From: Moringa oleifera
Taxonomy: Eukaryota; Streptophyta; Magnoliopsida; Brassicales; Moringaceae
Length of the DNA stretch: 64,000 bases
Direction: 5' to 3'
NCBI GenBank assembly: GCA_021397835.1
Contig: JAJFZO010000731.1
Location: 744,001-808,000, forward strand
The translations under genes and the position numbers were made by a program. Shown here piece by piece: positions 13,334-25,519 of the stretch. Under the pieces are notes generated by a model, which was not told the origin of the DNA, did not search any database, and worked only from the letters and a program-made list of their open reading frames with translations. Position 1 is the stretch's first letter. Every line of letters starts with the position of its first letter.

Positions 13334-16300
13334 TCAATTATCATCTATAATGGAATTGGCAAATATATGTATTGCCATATGATTTTGTATATTTGGCATA
13401 TCTTTGTCTCTATACTTTAATTGTTTATTCAAGAGTAAGTGCTCCATTATATACAGCATGTGAGATCCGTAATTACCACTTAAAAAAATGTAATTAAAAA
13501 AATAGACATTAAATAGAAACTTTTAGATAATAACAATAACAATAACTTATTAAAAAAAATACTTACCTTTTTATCCACTGAGGGACCTTGGTCTTTGGCT
13601 CTAATGTGCATGAGAGTGGAATATTTGACTTTTTAACATCTGGTTTTTGCTTAATGTATCCTCCACTGTCCATATTACTAAGTAGTATAAATCTCAGTAG
13701 ATTTTGTTGTCAAACACGCACCTCAACTGGTATCTCTTGCAGAAAAAAGTTAAAAATTCTTAATAAAAACTTCTACAGATATACCATTACTAGCAGCTAA
13801 TGAGATCCCTCAACATGGCATGAAACCATTAGCTGGATTGAAAATATTATTTATATGTCAATAATGAGTTCACGTAATATTGCAAGAATATAATTAAAGA
13901 AAATGAAAAGATAAATCACCTTATTCACAGTGTGCCAAGCTAGACACTGAGGACAAAATTTGCCTCTCACACAATCTAGGAAGTCTAGTTCTCATTTATG
14001 TGCTTTAAAATTAACGTGTGAAAAAGGACAATCAGCATCTGGATCACTTTGATATTCACTATAAATGTAAAAAAATGTTGTCTGCAAATTTGAACAAAAA
14101 AAGTCAATAAAAAATATATAATAATAAAAAATTATCTAAACATTTAATGACCAATAAGCTTATATAAAGTCATGGATCACAGATGCAAATATCTTGTGCA
14201 TATTGTCCAGGAAGCTTCCTCTACATTCTTCGAAAGAGATTAAGATATGCTTCAATATGCTGATTAAGACACAAGAAAAACAATAATATAGTATTAAATC
14301 ACTGTATGAAATAAAGGCACGAATGTTAATTCTAAGTATAAATATAGAGAATAATGTAAAATAATCAACTTACCAAGTCATCAACCCACTCATCATTGTC
14401 TTTGAAAACTTTGAACCACTCCACACTGAATGAATGACCAATACCTACATCACGGCTATAAAAAATGAAAACAAAGTATAAGAATAAAGTAAAAAATATT
14501 TATAATTCAGTATAATGGTTCCTCAAAAATAAATAACTTACTATGATTGTCATTCACGAACTCGTTGAATGCAATGAGGATTTTGTCGCTGAATTTGGAC
14601 TTTGCACTTACCATGTGAAGGTACTTGGCTTTCTTAATCCTAGTGTTAAGGTTGACATATGGGCTGCACAGTTGTCTTGACTGTTTACGAGTCCTAACAA
14701 CCGGTAGCACATTGTCGGTTACCTCAACTAGGATAATAGCCAAGTCCCTTAGTTCCTCATTGCATGGACTTGCTGCAGTGGCCATTTCCTCGTCCATTGG
14801 CCCTGCAGCAACCATTTCCTCAGTAATTGGCCCTACAGTGGTTTCTTGTTCATACAACTACCCTACAGGAGCCAACACTTCCAAGGTGGAGTCTTCAGAC
14901 TTTCCAGATTTCTCAACGATAGGATTATGTGATGTGGAGCCTACATTAACACCCTAGGGAAATGAAAAGAATTACAGACGTAATCTCATGCATAAATTGC
15001 ATAAAATCTAAAATTATGATACAATATAGATATATATTACTTACATCATTAGGAACTGGATCTGACATTGTATGGGAAGGATTTTGTCACTATATCCAAA
15101 TCCTTGTAAAGAGAGCTGGATGGATTTCAAGAGAGCCATTTGCTCTTGATGGCATCTTTCATTTTGAGAATCCATTTGATTTATCTTTGCCTCAAGGAGA
15201 TCTAATTTCGCATCCATAACAATGAAGCGATGGTAAACATCTGGATCTTCTGTAGTCCTTTCAATGCCAAATGCCTCCATCTCAACATCATCATCCCTCT
15301 GCCACTCGACAAGAAGAAAGACAACTCGTCACTGCAAGTACTAGAAGTTGTTGATTATAAAATACAAAAACAAAACTCATATAATATATGAAGAGTACAT
15401 ACCTGTATTACTTTCGTGAAGAAGACGAAAAATTTGTGGAGTTCTTTCGGATGAGACCTTCGACTGTGTCATCCTTGCTCGATCGTGTAGCAGGCATATT
15501 GGCCTGAGTAAGTGGCTGCAACAGGACGACGATGTCTTCAACTCCAACAAAGTAAAGGGATTAGTGCTCAACAGTTGTTGGATTCAATTCTAGCTTAGTC
15601 CCTATCTGAAAATACAAAATGATGGTAAGGATAATCCTTTAGAAAAAAAATATACGAAACGAGAAATATAGATACGAAATTCAGAATATCGATACTAAAT
15701 AAAAAATGTAGATACGAAATTTAGAATGCAGATGCAAAATAAAAAATGTAGATGCGAAATTTAGAATATAGATACGAAATCAAGGTACGAATGAAGAATG
15801 TAGGTACGAAATAGAAATGAAGATACGAAATTGAGAATATTGGCACGAAATGAAGACACAAAATTAAAAACTTCAGTACAAAATGAAAATAAAAAAATAA
15901 AATAGAGAATATTGATACAAAATTGAGAATAGAGGTACGAAATGAAAATGAAAATACGAAATTGATAATGTTGGTACAAATAAAAGTGTTGACACGACAT
16001 TAATAATGGAGGTACGAATTTGAGAATGGAGATACGAAATGAAGATACAAAATGAAGACACAAAATTGATAACGGAGGTATAAATTTAAGAATAAAGATA
16101 CGAAATAAAAATGTAGATACGATAAAGAAAATATATGTACGAAATGAAAATGCGATATTGCTTACAGTGTTTGTGAAGTTCTTCTTACAATCTGCGTTAT
16201 GTGACTTTCAATGGAACCTCTATCGGTAAATTAGCGGCAATGGCAGGTTAGAGCTTAACAACCTACTACCGTGCATGTTGGTAGTAGGAATCACATCGAA

Positions 16301-16605
16301 AGTAAATATCTATGGAAATAGAAAATCAAGTTATGCTTCATGAAGATAAAATTAAATCCATTAAAACTAAAAAAACTAAAAATTAATTAAAAAGATTATG
16401 GACTATAATTCTAAAGAAGTTAAAATCTATGTACACATGTAGGAAATGCCCTAGACAGGTCCTTCCAAACTTCTCCTTCTGAGAGTCATCTAAAATTTCT
16501 TTTAAAGTGGGATGACATCATTGTTGTAGTGTTTCATTATCTTTCCCATTTTTCAAGACTCTTTGGGATCACATAGGGCTTATGAGAAGTAAAGCTGGTT
16601 GCCAT
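13334..16605 (-). pseudogene. Degenerate DUF1985/ULP1-like gene of MULE-A
   Basis: Minus-strand counterpart of the MULE-B gene at 21749-25496. The start-codon region at 16605 keeps the MATSF-like context. The coiled-coil segment is recognisable at about 15080-15260 (KLDLLEAKINQMDSQNE), and the acidic/basic middle exon at about 14500-14860 with RTRKQSRQLCSPYVNL. The protease exons lie at about 13340-13870. The protease is dead: the residue after the catalytic His is a stop (SH*LL, near 13835), and the catalytic Cys codon is TAC (Tyr) at 13469-13471 within SGNYGSHML. The DUF1985 exon is largely missing or unrecognisable, and part of the region is taken up by a TACGAAAT repeat cluster. Confidence 0.82.
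15655..16165 (-). repeat. GATACGAAAT repeat cluster in an intron of the MULE-A ULP1-like pseudogene
   Basis: On the plus strand it reads as repeated GATACGAAAT or GGTACGAAAT; on the minus strand the core is TTTCGTATC/TTTCGTACC. From 15675 to 15775 six units occur at exactly 20-bp steps (two with a decayed core). Afterwards steps of 19-20 bp alternate with a few of 13 bp. The position matches the intron cluster at 22728-23165 in MULE-B. Confidence 0.8.
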
Positions 16606-16624
16606 CTACAATTGACTAAAAAAA

Positions 16625-16770
16625 CATGTCAAAATTCGAGCAAACAGTATACGATTTTAAAAATTAGGTACGATTAATTATAATTTCTAAAACTTGGTAC
16701 AATTTATCAAAATAGGTAGAAATTTTTAAAATTAGTTACTTTTGACCTAACATGGTACGAATATAGTGAA
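16625..16770 (-). repeat. Short TACGATT cluster upstream of the MULE-A ULP1-like pseudogene
   Basis: A few spaced copies of TACGATTTT or GGTACGATTA lie just beyond the remnant start codon, the place of the 21465-21715 cluster in MULE-B. On the minus strand they read AATCGTACC, in the gene's own direction. Confidence 0.6.
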
Positions 16771-17311
16771 CCGATGCACATAGATGTACGCAAAGCAAGA
16801 AATTAGTACACACAGACACCAAAGAATAAAAATAAGTAATATTTGCTCAAACTAATTTTTTGATTTTAATGTATCAAAAGAAAAATTAAAAAATGCACAG
16901 CAGCATGAGGGGAGGATTTCATTCGTGGGCATTCAACAAAAAGGAATGAAGAATTTGAGCTGATAAATTTTATTTAAAATCATACCGCTATTGATTTCTT
17001 AATGATTCAGTAGCTTACGGATAATCTTCAAAGGTCGATTTACAATGAAAGCGAAAAAAAGAAACAAACACTAAATGTAGAAAGACGAAGCTAAATGATG
17101 AAGTTTAGCGCCACAGTTAGAAGAGAGGGAAAAAAAGACGTTTGAGATGTTTGACTTTTGGGATTTTATATTTGGACAAGTAATTGCACATGTTGCACAA
17201 AGAGTATTTTTGTCTTAAAGTATTTAAAAAGTGCTAAAAACATATACATTACCAATGTTAGTTATTTACACAAATACCCTTATACGGACGACTACAAAAA
17301 AAAATTTCCTC

Positions 17312-17320
17312 AAGAAGCTA
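17312..17320. repeat. Right 9-bp target-site duplication of MULE-A
   Basis: Reads AAGAAGCTA directly after the element end (TTTCCTC at 17305-17311) and pairs with AAGAACTTA at 9301-9309 (7/9). Confidence 0.75.
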
Positions 17321-17584
17321 AGCATACCTTAAAGTTAATATGTTTAAAACTCAAGCATTCCTTTAAATAACGCATGTCCAAAACTTAAGCATGTCAAATT
17401 GGCTTTGATGGGAGTACTCTTAATAACTAGATGGGGATTTCAAATTAGTTTATGGTTCCCACGATAAAACTGTAGTTTGCCAAACTCCATTAATGCTAAC
17501 CTTTGTTCTTTTCAATTCAAATTATAAAAATTGCATACGTAAAACCTCTTATAAAAAATGGAAAGAGCCAATTGAAAAATAAAA

Positions 17585-18440
17585 AGATGGATCTCTGGTC
17601 AAGTTGATTAACATCAGATGCCGGCAAGGTCACCTTAATAGGACTCATAACAGTTCTTTCGTTTGCTCTATGCTTAGGGTACCCATGCTACCTAAGGACA
17701 CATATAAATCACGATCCTTCTTGAATTGATCATTGATTGATGTTTGTCAAATTGGTGAATCTGTTTCATAGGCTCATGCTGCGAATACCATGAAAAATAT
17801 ATTACCATTCCTAAGGTTCAATAAATCTTCGCTGAAGAAAGGATCATAATGGTTATGATCAATCTCTTTGACTATAGAATTTTGTTGGTTTCTAAGGAAT
17901 CAGCGGCAAAGTGCTTGTAAAATCTCACTGTGAGCAACAAAAACTTATAAATAGGTTTTGTTATTTCAAAAAATGATCAATTTAGATTTCATGGAAGTCT
18001 TTTAGTTTCCTTCTCAAGTTGGCTTCTATCCTTAAATCTAAATCATTTAATACAGAACAAGCAACTGCATATCAACTTCTTATCTAGTTTGAAACTCAAC
18101 AAAAATGAAGAAACTGATGGGTGACATAGGGTGCATTCATCTGCTCATCAAAATCAAGTAGTGCGAGCAAAGTTGTTACATAAGCAATTTTTAGTTTGAT
18201 TATCCGATTACTTAACCCAAGTCCATGAGACACTTCCAAGAAATATGTTATTTCTTGTTTGGCATCTATATCTTCAAGTAAGAAATATAAGAAGTTGATG
18301 ATTTCATACGAGGTAATCAAGTATCTCAAGAAACTTACAGAGATGGACATCTTTGCTGTTAAGAAACTACTAGAGTGTTTGGAAAAAAGGAAACTAAAAA
18401 GTTTGTTTAGACAAAATAAAAGGTTAAAAACTAAAACACA
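17585..18440 (+). pseudogene. ARM-repeat protein pseudogene fragment
   Basis: Pieces of a plant armadillo-repeat protein (the U-box/ARM-like family with a C-terminal YLKKLTEMDIPGAKKLLERLE-type motif) can be followed in order across frames. DVCQIGESVS is near 17740, AHAANTMKNI near 17775, then FAEERIIMVMINL, SKESAAKCL*NLTVSNKNL near 17910, KLMGDIGCIHLLIKI near 18115, and SKKYVISCLASISSSKKYKKLMISYEVIKYLKKLTEMD to 18430. In-frame stops and frameshifts break it. No introns are visible, as is usual for this family. The 5' limit is uncertain, with weak similarity back to about 17585. It is not part of either MULE, because it lies outside both target duplications. Confidence 0.72.
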
Positions 18441-20921
18441 AATCTCTTTTTTTGTGCAATGCTTTCCCTTCCCCTAAGCCTGCATATGATCAATATTTTG
18501 TTAACTACAAGCAAAAAACATAATCAAGTTATATATACCGTAGATTCAAGAGTGCTAATCCATACAAATCCATGTTTATTTATAAACGTACAAGAATTAA
18601 TTATGTTTATCTTCTTATTTGTGTTGAAACTGATTTCATTCCCTATTAAAATTTTAAACTTTTATTGAAATGGATTATGTTCTCTTCCTTTAATGCTAAA
18701 AGGTTCTTAACCATAACTCATTTCAAATAACTCAAAATTAAATGAAAACTTTAAAGATTATTAAATAGGTAAAATAGGCATCCACTAATCACCTAGCATG
18801 ACTCTGAGTTGATTTGAGAAGCAATTTTTCATATTAAGTTCACAGCTTTTCTAATAGCCATATGGTTCAGCAATACTTGGTGTCATGATGTTCTTTGTCT
18901 AAATAGATTGAATGTTTAGTAACCCTCATGCATGCATGGAATCAATACTAAACAATATCGCTTTGATCTTTCTTTTTTATGAGCATTTTCTCTTTCTTTC
19001 TCAATGGGTCATCTATAATATTTGGACATTATAGCTGAGCAATATCACTAACAAAAGAAAAAGAAACAAAAAGAAAAAAGAAAAAATATTATTTTGTGAT
19101 TTTGTATTAAGAATTTTTAAAAAGCACAAATAAGCTATTCTTTAAAATTTAATTATGGTTAACGGATCAAATTTTGCGTTAACAAAGAGTTTGATTTGAT
19201 TGGATATGAAAGTTTAAGATTCGTATTGATATTTTTTAAAAATTGAGATTTAATTTGCTGTTGAAAATGTACTTTATAATTTTTTAAGATATTTATCCAA
19301 AAATCAAATAAATTATATATTTAATTTTCACTCATTTGTTAATTTTAAAAATTTTAACTTATTAATTATTTTTAATTTTTTTGATAATATAAAATAATAT
19401 ATATTATTAATATTAAAAAATTTAATTTTTTATGATAGAATGATCATTTTATTTTATATTTATTAAAAATTTTAAATCAAATTTATTGTATAAAATTATT
19501 AGTTTGAGTATTTTAATTTTTAAAATTTTTAATAAATTTTAAATTAAATCAAATCAAAATATTAAATTTAAAATTAAATCAAATTAAAATGTTAAATATA
19601 AAATTGAACCAAATGAAATTTGATTATGTTTAAATTAAAATAGAGGTAAAATTGAAAGGTTTTTTTTTTTTTGTTACTTAAAATCAACTCAAAATCAAAT
19701 TAAAACAAAAATTTACTTCATATGGGTTTATCTTCTTAAATCGATTTTTTTCAATATTAATATTATTAAACTTTAATAAATATGTTAAAAATGGCTTATG
19801 ACCAACTTCATTCTTTCTCTTCATATTGCTAATTTGCTATTGGATGATTACGGAGAAATATGATTACAGAAAACTATTCCAACTTGTTTGCTTGTTATAA
19901 ACATTCAATTATTTTTATTTTATTTCTTAAAAAAGAAATATTTTCAAATATCAAAATTACACTCAATAAAAAAATTATTTTCTAAAAACTTCACCTTACA
20001 ACTAAGTAATTATTTAGGAATATGTGATCTTCCACCATTACATTATTTAAGCTATAGTATAGATTAATAGAAAGTTAAGATTTATGCAAAGAAGTAAAAT
20101 AAATGCTTATTCCTAAATGTAATAAAAGAAATCATGTTACTATAAATATATGATGAACAAGAAGCCGTGAAGGTGAATTAACTTTTATTTAATAAATCTA
20201 TTAATAAAAATTTAGATTTTTTAATATATTCAATTAATTTTAAGTTTAATTGATTATTACATTTTTAATCCTAAGGAGCCCATCAAAAAGTTCATTTAGA
20301 AAAGTATTACTCGGAAAAGTATCGAAAATAATAAGTAACAAAATCAAATTAACTAGAGCTAAAATTAATGATTAGTTGGATTGATATTTTGCTTATGGAC
20401 CAAGTTTACGAATTAGATAATAAATTTCTTTTCATTCTTTTATATAATTTTATTAATTAAGATATTGATGATAATTTACATAATAAAGAAGACAAATTTA
20501 ATACCGAACATTATCAAAACGAATAACAATCTTAATAAATCGTGAAAACAATATTATTATATTGCTTTATTTTCATGATTATGTTATTTCAGTGCACTTA
20601 AAGAATACTTATATATGAATACTTGGGTTAGCAATACTGGAAAAGCACTTGGCAGAGTAAGAAAATTGATTAATTAATAAGGCTTACTAAACTTGGATAG
20701 AGTAAAAATATAAAAATATAAAAAAATTAAATTAAAATAAGACTCAATTTCCAACCTGAAAATTCGTTAGGATGTTTTAACATTTTGGCTATCAAAATTG
20801 AAATATTTAACCTCCGTCTGTTGAAATGTTCCTGTAAGCGGGCAAGCTGAGATGTACTTTTCATTTATTAATGAATATTTATATGCAAAAAGAAAAACCA
20901 CTGGAAAAGAGAAAATGGTAA
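18441..20921. other. AT-rich spacer between ARM pseudogene and MULE-B; no gene seen
   Basis: Highly AT-rich, especially 19080-19780. Only short frames without recognisable domains are present. I see no terminal repeats that would define another element. Confidence 0.5.
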
Positions 20922-20930
20922 AAATCCAAA
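20922..20930. repeat. Left 9-bp target-site duplication of MULE-B
   Basis: AAATCCAAA, identical to 29996-30004. It lies immediately before the element's GGGGTATTT end. Confidence 0.92.
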
Positions 20931-21464
20931 GGGGTATTTTTTTCTGTAGCCGTCCGTACAAGGATATTTGCGTAAATAATCAAAATTAGTAATGTATTTG
21001 TTTTTAGCACCTTTTTGACATTTAAGACAAAATTATCCTTTCTCTAACATGTGCAATTACTTATTTGTCCAAACAGAGAATTTGAGAAGTCAAACAAATC
21101 AAACGTTTCCCTTTCCCTCTCTTATTACTCTGGCGCTAAACTTCATCACTTAGTTTCGTCCCTCTACATTCGGTGTTTGTTCATTTCTTCTCTTTCGTTG
21201 TAAACCGACCTTTGAAGAATATCCGCAAGCTACTGAGTCAGAAGAAAATCAATAGCAGTATGTTTCTTAACAATATTTTCAACTCAAATTCTTCATTCCT
21301 TTCTGCTGAATATCGACTTAGTTTCATCCCTTGTTTTTCATTCATTGTTTTTTTAATATTTTTGAGTTTGGTTTATGGGTATAATAACTTGAATACACAT
21401 TTTGTTTAATATTTTTGGGCTTTGCTATTAGTTTTCCAATCTGCGATGTTTGGGTGAAAAATCG

Positions 21465-21715
21465 CAGTGTAGTTTTGCATGAGTTTATCAGATTCGTACC
21501 ATGTTAGGGCAAATCGTTCATAGTTTTAGGAATCGCACTAATTAATCGTACCTAGTTTCATAAATCGTACCTAATTTTACAGAATCGTACCTAATTTCGG
21601 TAAATCGTACCTAATTTCGGTAAATCGTACCTTATTTTTTGTAAATCGTACCTAGTTTTGGTAAATCGTACCAATTTATCGTATCAAGTTTTTTAAATCG
21701 TATCTTATTATTGTT
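21465..21715 (+). repeat. 20-bp phased TCGTACC array upstream of the MULE-B ULP1-like gene
   Basis: Seven exact TCGTACC cores start at 21546, 21565, 21585, 21605, 21625, 21646 and 21666, i.e. steps of 19, 20, 20, 20, 21 and 20 bp, usually preceded by TAAA. Weaker copies flank them. The array lies between a possible donor (GTATGT at 21258) and the acceptor CTGTAG directly before the ATG at 21749, so it probably sits in a leader intron. Confidence 0.9.
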
Positions 21716-21748
21716 TACTCTAATTTTGATGTTTTTTCGCCCCTGTAG

Positions 21749-24700
21749 ATGGCAACCAGCTCTACTTCTCAGAAGCCATACGTGATCCCTAGAGAGTCCT
21801 GGAAGACCGAAAAGATTCTAAAACACTGCGACAATGATGTCATCCCTACCTTGAAGGAAATTATGGATGACTCTCAGAAGGAGAAGTTTGAAGGAACCTG
21901 CTTGGGGCATTTTCTACACTTGCACAAAGATTTCAACTTCTCTGGGATTATTGTCTACAATCTTCTGCTGCGAGAGATACAACAAAACCGCGAGGACGAA
22001 ATGTGGTTTAGGCTGGGGCAGAATGAAGTTCGCTTTAGCAAAATCGAATTCTGCCTAATCACTGGCTTGAAGTTTGGCGAGCTACCGGACACAGACAAAA
22101 TTGCAAAAAATCCATCTGGTATTCTCGCTAAATACTTCGGCGGGCGGGGTAACGTCAGCGGTAGTAGCATCAAGACAAGGCTGCTGGAAGGAGAGTTCGA
22201 AGACGAAGATGACAAGCTGAAGTTGGCCTTGCTGTATCTACTAAATGGTTTCATCAAAGGCCATGACGAGCGCCAGTATGTACCCACATGGCAGTTCCAT
22301 TTAGTAGATAACATTGAAGCCTTCAACTGCTTTCCATGGGGCACATGGGTGTACTGCAACTCCTTGCAACATTTTAAGAAGGCAGTTGCGAATCGAGCCA
22401 TGGACGTTAAAAGGGTCAACTACAATGCCTATGGCTTCATATGGGCACTGCAAGTAAGGATCATACCTTTTTTATTTTTTTTTCATTTATTTAATTGAAT
22501 ACATGTTTTATCTTCATGAAGCCTAACTTGATTTTCTCTTCTTTTTCCATAGATTTTTGCCTTCGAAGTGATTCCTGCTACCAACATGCACGGTAGTAGG
22601 TTGTCAGGCTCGAACCTGCCATTGCCTAGAATTTGCCGATGGAGGTTCCATCGGAAGCCACATGCAGCAGATTGCAAGAAGATTTTCACTAACACTGTAA
22701 GTATACTTATCATGTCTTCATTTTCATTTCGTACATACCATTCTGATTTCGTGTCTTCATTTTTCAATTTCGTACCTTCATTCAAATTTTTGTCTCATTT
22801 TTCAAATTCGTACCTTAATTCTCAATTTCGTACCTACATGCATTCTCAATTTCGTGTCTTCAATTTTTTGTTTCGTGTCTATATTCTCAATTTCGTGTCT
22901 TCATTTTTTATCGTACCTTAATTCTCAAATTCGTACCTACATGCATTCTCAATTCGTGTCTTTAATTTTTAATTTCGTGCCTATATTCTCAATTTCGTGC
23001 CTTCATTTTTCAATTTCGTACCTTTTATTCTAAATTTCGTGCCTTTATTTTTCAATTTCGTACCTTTTATTATCAATTTCGTGCCTTTATTTTGTAATTT
23101 CGTACCTTAATTCCTCATTTCGTACCTTCATTCTTCATTTTGTTTCTTCCATTTTCAATTTAGAAGCTTCATTTTGTTTTTTTCAGATGGGGGCTAAGCT
23201 AAAGTTAGAGTCAACAATTGCTGAGAGTCATGCCCCCTATTATGTTGGCGTTGAAGATTCGATCATGCCGTTGCAGCCACATGCTCAATCCAATGTGCCG
23301 GCTACACGATCGAGTGGGGATGAGGACACTGTGGAGGGCCTCATCCAGGACAAGTCAACCAAATTGCCTGCTGCTTTGCCAAGGCAATATAAGGTATGTA
23401 TTCTTCATAATAGAAATGAGTTTTGTTGTTGTGTTTTATCATTAACAACTTATGTTACTTTCAGCGTCGAGTTGGCTTTCTTCCTGTCGAGCGACCGAGG
23501 GATCATGCATCTGATGAAGTCGTCAGTGACAGAAGAGAGCCGAGGCCACAGATGATGGCCCCTGAGGTGCGGGAGTACAACATTGAGGGTGAAGCACCTG
23601 GCGCAGAAAGAAATGCAGATGATTCAGAAGTTTGCCGTCGCCTCACTGCTATGGAGGTGAAATTAGATCTCCTTGAGGCGAGGCTAAACCAAATGGAATC
23701 ACAAAATGAAAGACGCCATGAGGAGCAAATGGCAATCTTAAAATCCATCCAGCTCTCCCTGGATGGATACGGATTTGGTGCTCGAGACCCTCCCCGCCCT
23801 ATGTCAGAACCAGTTCCTAATGATGTAAGTAATGTCGTATGTAACAATTATTTTATATTCAATTTTTAATATTGTACAACTTATTACATAAGGATGAAAT
23901 CTTTAATTGTGTTCTCTTTCTTTCAGGGTGTCAATGCAGGCTCCACATCAAATCTTCCCATCATTGAGGAAGCTGGGGCTTATGCAGAGGAAGTGGCCAC
24001 TGCAGGGCCAATGGATGAGGAAGTGGCCCCTGCAATAGATCCACAAAATGAAGCTGTGGGAGGCTTGGCTATTACCCCAGTTGAGGCAACTGACAGTGTG
24101 CTGCCAGTTGTTAGGACCCGTAAAAGGTCAAGACAACTGTGCAGCCCATATGTCAACCTTAACACTAGGGAAAAAAGAGCCAAGTACTCTCACATGCTGA
24201 GTACAAAGGCCAAATTCTCAGACAATATCCTCAGTGCATTTAACGAGTTCATGAGTGGCCAATCATAGTAAGTCATTTATAGTTACATTTTATGTTTTAT
24301 TAGCTAGATTGAATTTTTATTTTTTAACTTGTACTTACACTCTATTTTCATTTTTTTTAGCCGCAATATAAGTATCGGCCATTCAGTTAGTACAGAGTGA
24401 TTTAAGGCCTTCAAAGACAATGATGAATGGGTCGATGACTCTGTAAGTTAGTTAATTTACAAACTATTGTTCTTTACATTCTTACCATACTCGAATTAGC
24501 ATTCGTGCCTTCACTTCGTATGCTGATTTAATTTTACATTATTATTTTTGTTGTGTCAAACAGCATATTGAAGCATATTTGAGTCTCCTTCGAAGAAGGC
24601 AGAGGGAGTTCCCACAAGAATATGCACAAGATGTTTGCATCTGCGATCCGTGGCTCTATGTAAGTTTTTTGGACTTTAATTGTTTAGATGCTTTATATTC

Positions 24701-25496
24701 AATTTGTTTATTGACTTTGTTTTGCTCAATTTTGTAGACAGCAATGTTTTACATTTACAACGAATATCAAGCGGATCCAGATGCTGATTGTCCTCCTCCA
24801 CACTCCAATTTTGAAGCACACAAATGGGAACCAGACTTCCTGGATCATGTGAGAGGCAACTTCAGTCATGATTGTCCATCTTGGCACACTGTAAATAAGG
24901 TATGTATATCTTCATTGGTTGGAACACAAATTATTTTCTTGCAATATTACTTACACTCTTAACTGACATTTAAATAATATTTTTCAATGTAGTTGATGGT
25001 TCCATGCCACGTAGGGGGATCTCATTGGCTGTTAGTGGTTGTGGATCTGAAGACATTTTCCTTAAGGATTTATGACTCTTCCCGACAAAAGATCCCCAGT
25101 GAGGTGCGTATTCGGCAACAAAATCCCCTCAGATATATGCTACCTAGCTACATGGCTAGCGGGGGATATTTCATGCAGAAACCAGAGGTTAATAAGCCGA
25201 ATATTCCACTCTCCTGCACACTAGAGCCAAAGAACAAGGTCCCCCAGCAGAGAAAAAGGTAAGAGTCTTTTTTTGCTAATTATTATCCTTATTTAGAAGT
25301 TTTATGTTCAATGTTAATTTCTTTTAACTGTGTTGTTTTTTTTTTCAGTGGCAATTGCGGACCTCACATGCTGTACATAATAGAGCATTTGCTAACTGGG
25401 AAGACACTCAAATACACTGACAAAGACATGCCAAAGATACGAAAACATATGACATTACATGTATTTGCTAATTCAATTGTAGATGATAAGGGTTAA
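21749..25496 (+). pseudogene. DUF1985 / ULP1-like (C48) cysteine protease gene of MULE-B, one nonsense codon
   Basis: Ten exons with consistent phases: 21749-22453, 22553-22696, 23187-23393, 23465-23824, 23927-24267, 24361-24442, 24564-24659, 24738-24899, 24993-25258 and 25349-25496 (837 codons). Exon 1 is DUF1985-like (RFSKIEFCLITGLKFGE; LLNGFIKGHD; WGTWVYCNSLQHF). Exon 4 contains a coiled coil (KLDLLEARLNQMESQNERR), and exon 5 acidic repeats and a basic RTRKRSRQ patch. Exons 9-10 form a ULP1/SENP-type protease with His710 (GGSHWLLVVVD), Asp727 (RIYDSS) and Cys791 (SGNCGPHML). Such proteases cleave SUMO or related modifiers. Codon 599 is TGA (24398-24400) where MULE-A has TGG (EWFK), so translation would stop after the DUF1985/coiled-coil part and lose the protease. 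Otherwise the gene looks intact, which is why the break seems recent. Confidence 0.86.
22728..23165 (+). repeat. Long phased TTTCGTACC/TTTCGTGCC array in intron 2 of the MULE-B ULP1-like gene
   Basis: About twenty cores with TTCGTACC, TTCGTGCC or TTCGTGTC. Their CG positions fall near 22730, 22750, 22771, 22809, 22829, 22853, 22874, 22894, 22912, 22932, 22955, 22976, 22996, 23017, 23038, 23059, 23080, 23101 and 23121. Most steps are 20-21 bp and the gap at 22771-22809 is two steps. It fills nearly the whole intron between 22697 and 23186 and reads in the direction of the gene. Confidence 0.9.
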
Positions 25497-25519
25497 AACA
25501 TTTTTATTCTTTTTACATT

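Larger units (their letters stand above)
9310..17311. mobile_element. MULE-A: decayed autonomous Mutator-like element with ULP1 gene
   Basis: An 8002-bp element bounded by short inverted ends: GAGGAAATTATT at the left and, on the opposite strand, GAGGAAATTTTT at the right, flanked by 9-bp direct duplications (7/9). It holds a degenerate transposase (plus) converging on a degenerate DUF1985/ULP1-like gene (minus), the same gene order as MULE-B at 20931-29995 but in reverse orientation. The terminal repeats are very short, as in MULEs lacking long terminal inverted repeats. Plant MULEs carrying ULP1-like genes (for example the Kaonashi group) are established. Many stop codons in both genes make it unable to supply its own transposase. 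Confidence 0.88.

Noticed and set aside
14625..14957. Plus-strand open frame of 110 codons in MULE-A
   Set aside because: Antisense shadow of the middle exon of the ULP1-like pseudogene, which matches MULE-B on the minus strand.
21546..23130. CRISPR-like array appearance of regularly spaced short repeats
   Set aside because: The repeated core is only about 7-10 bp, spacers are low-complexity AT and partly similar, there are no cas genes, and the DNA is plant nuclear. It is a phased motif cluster inside transposons.
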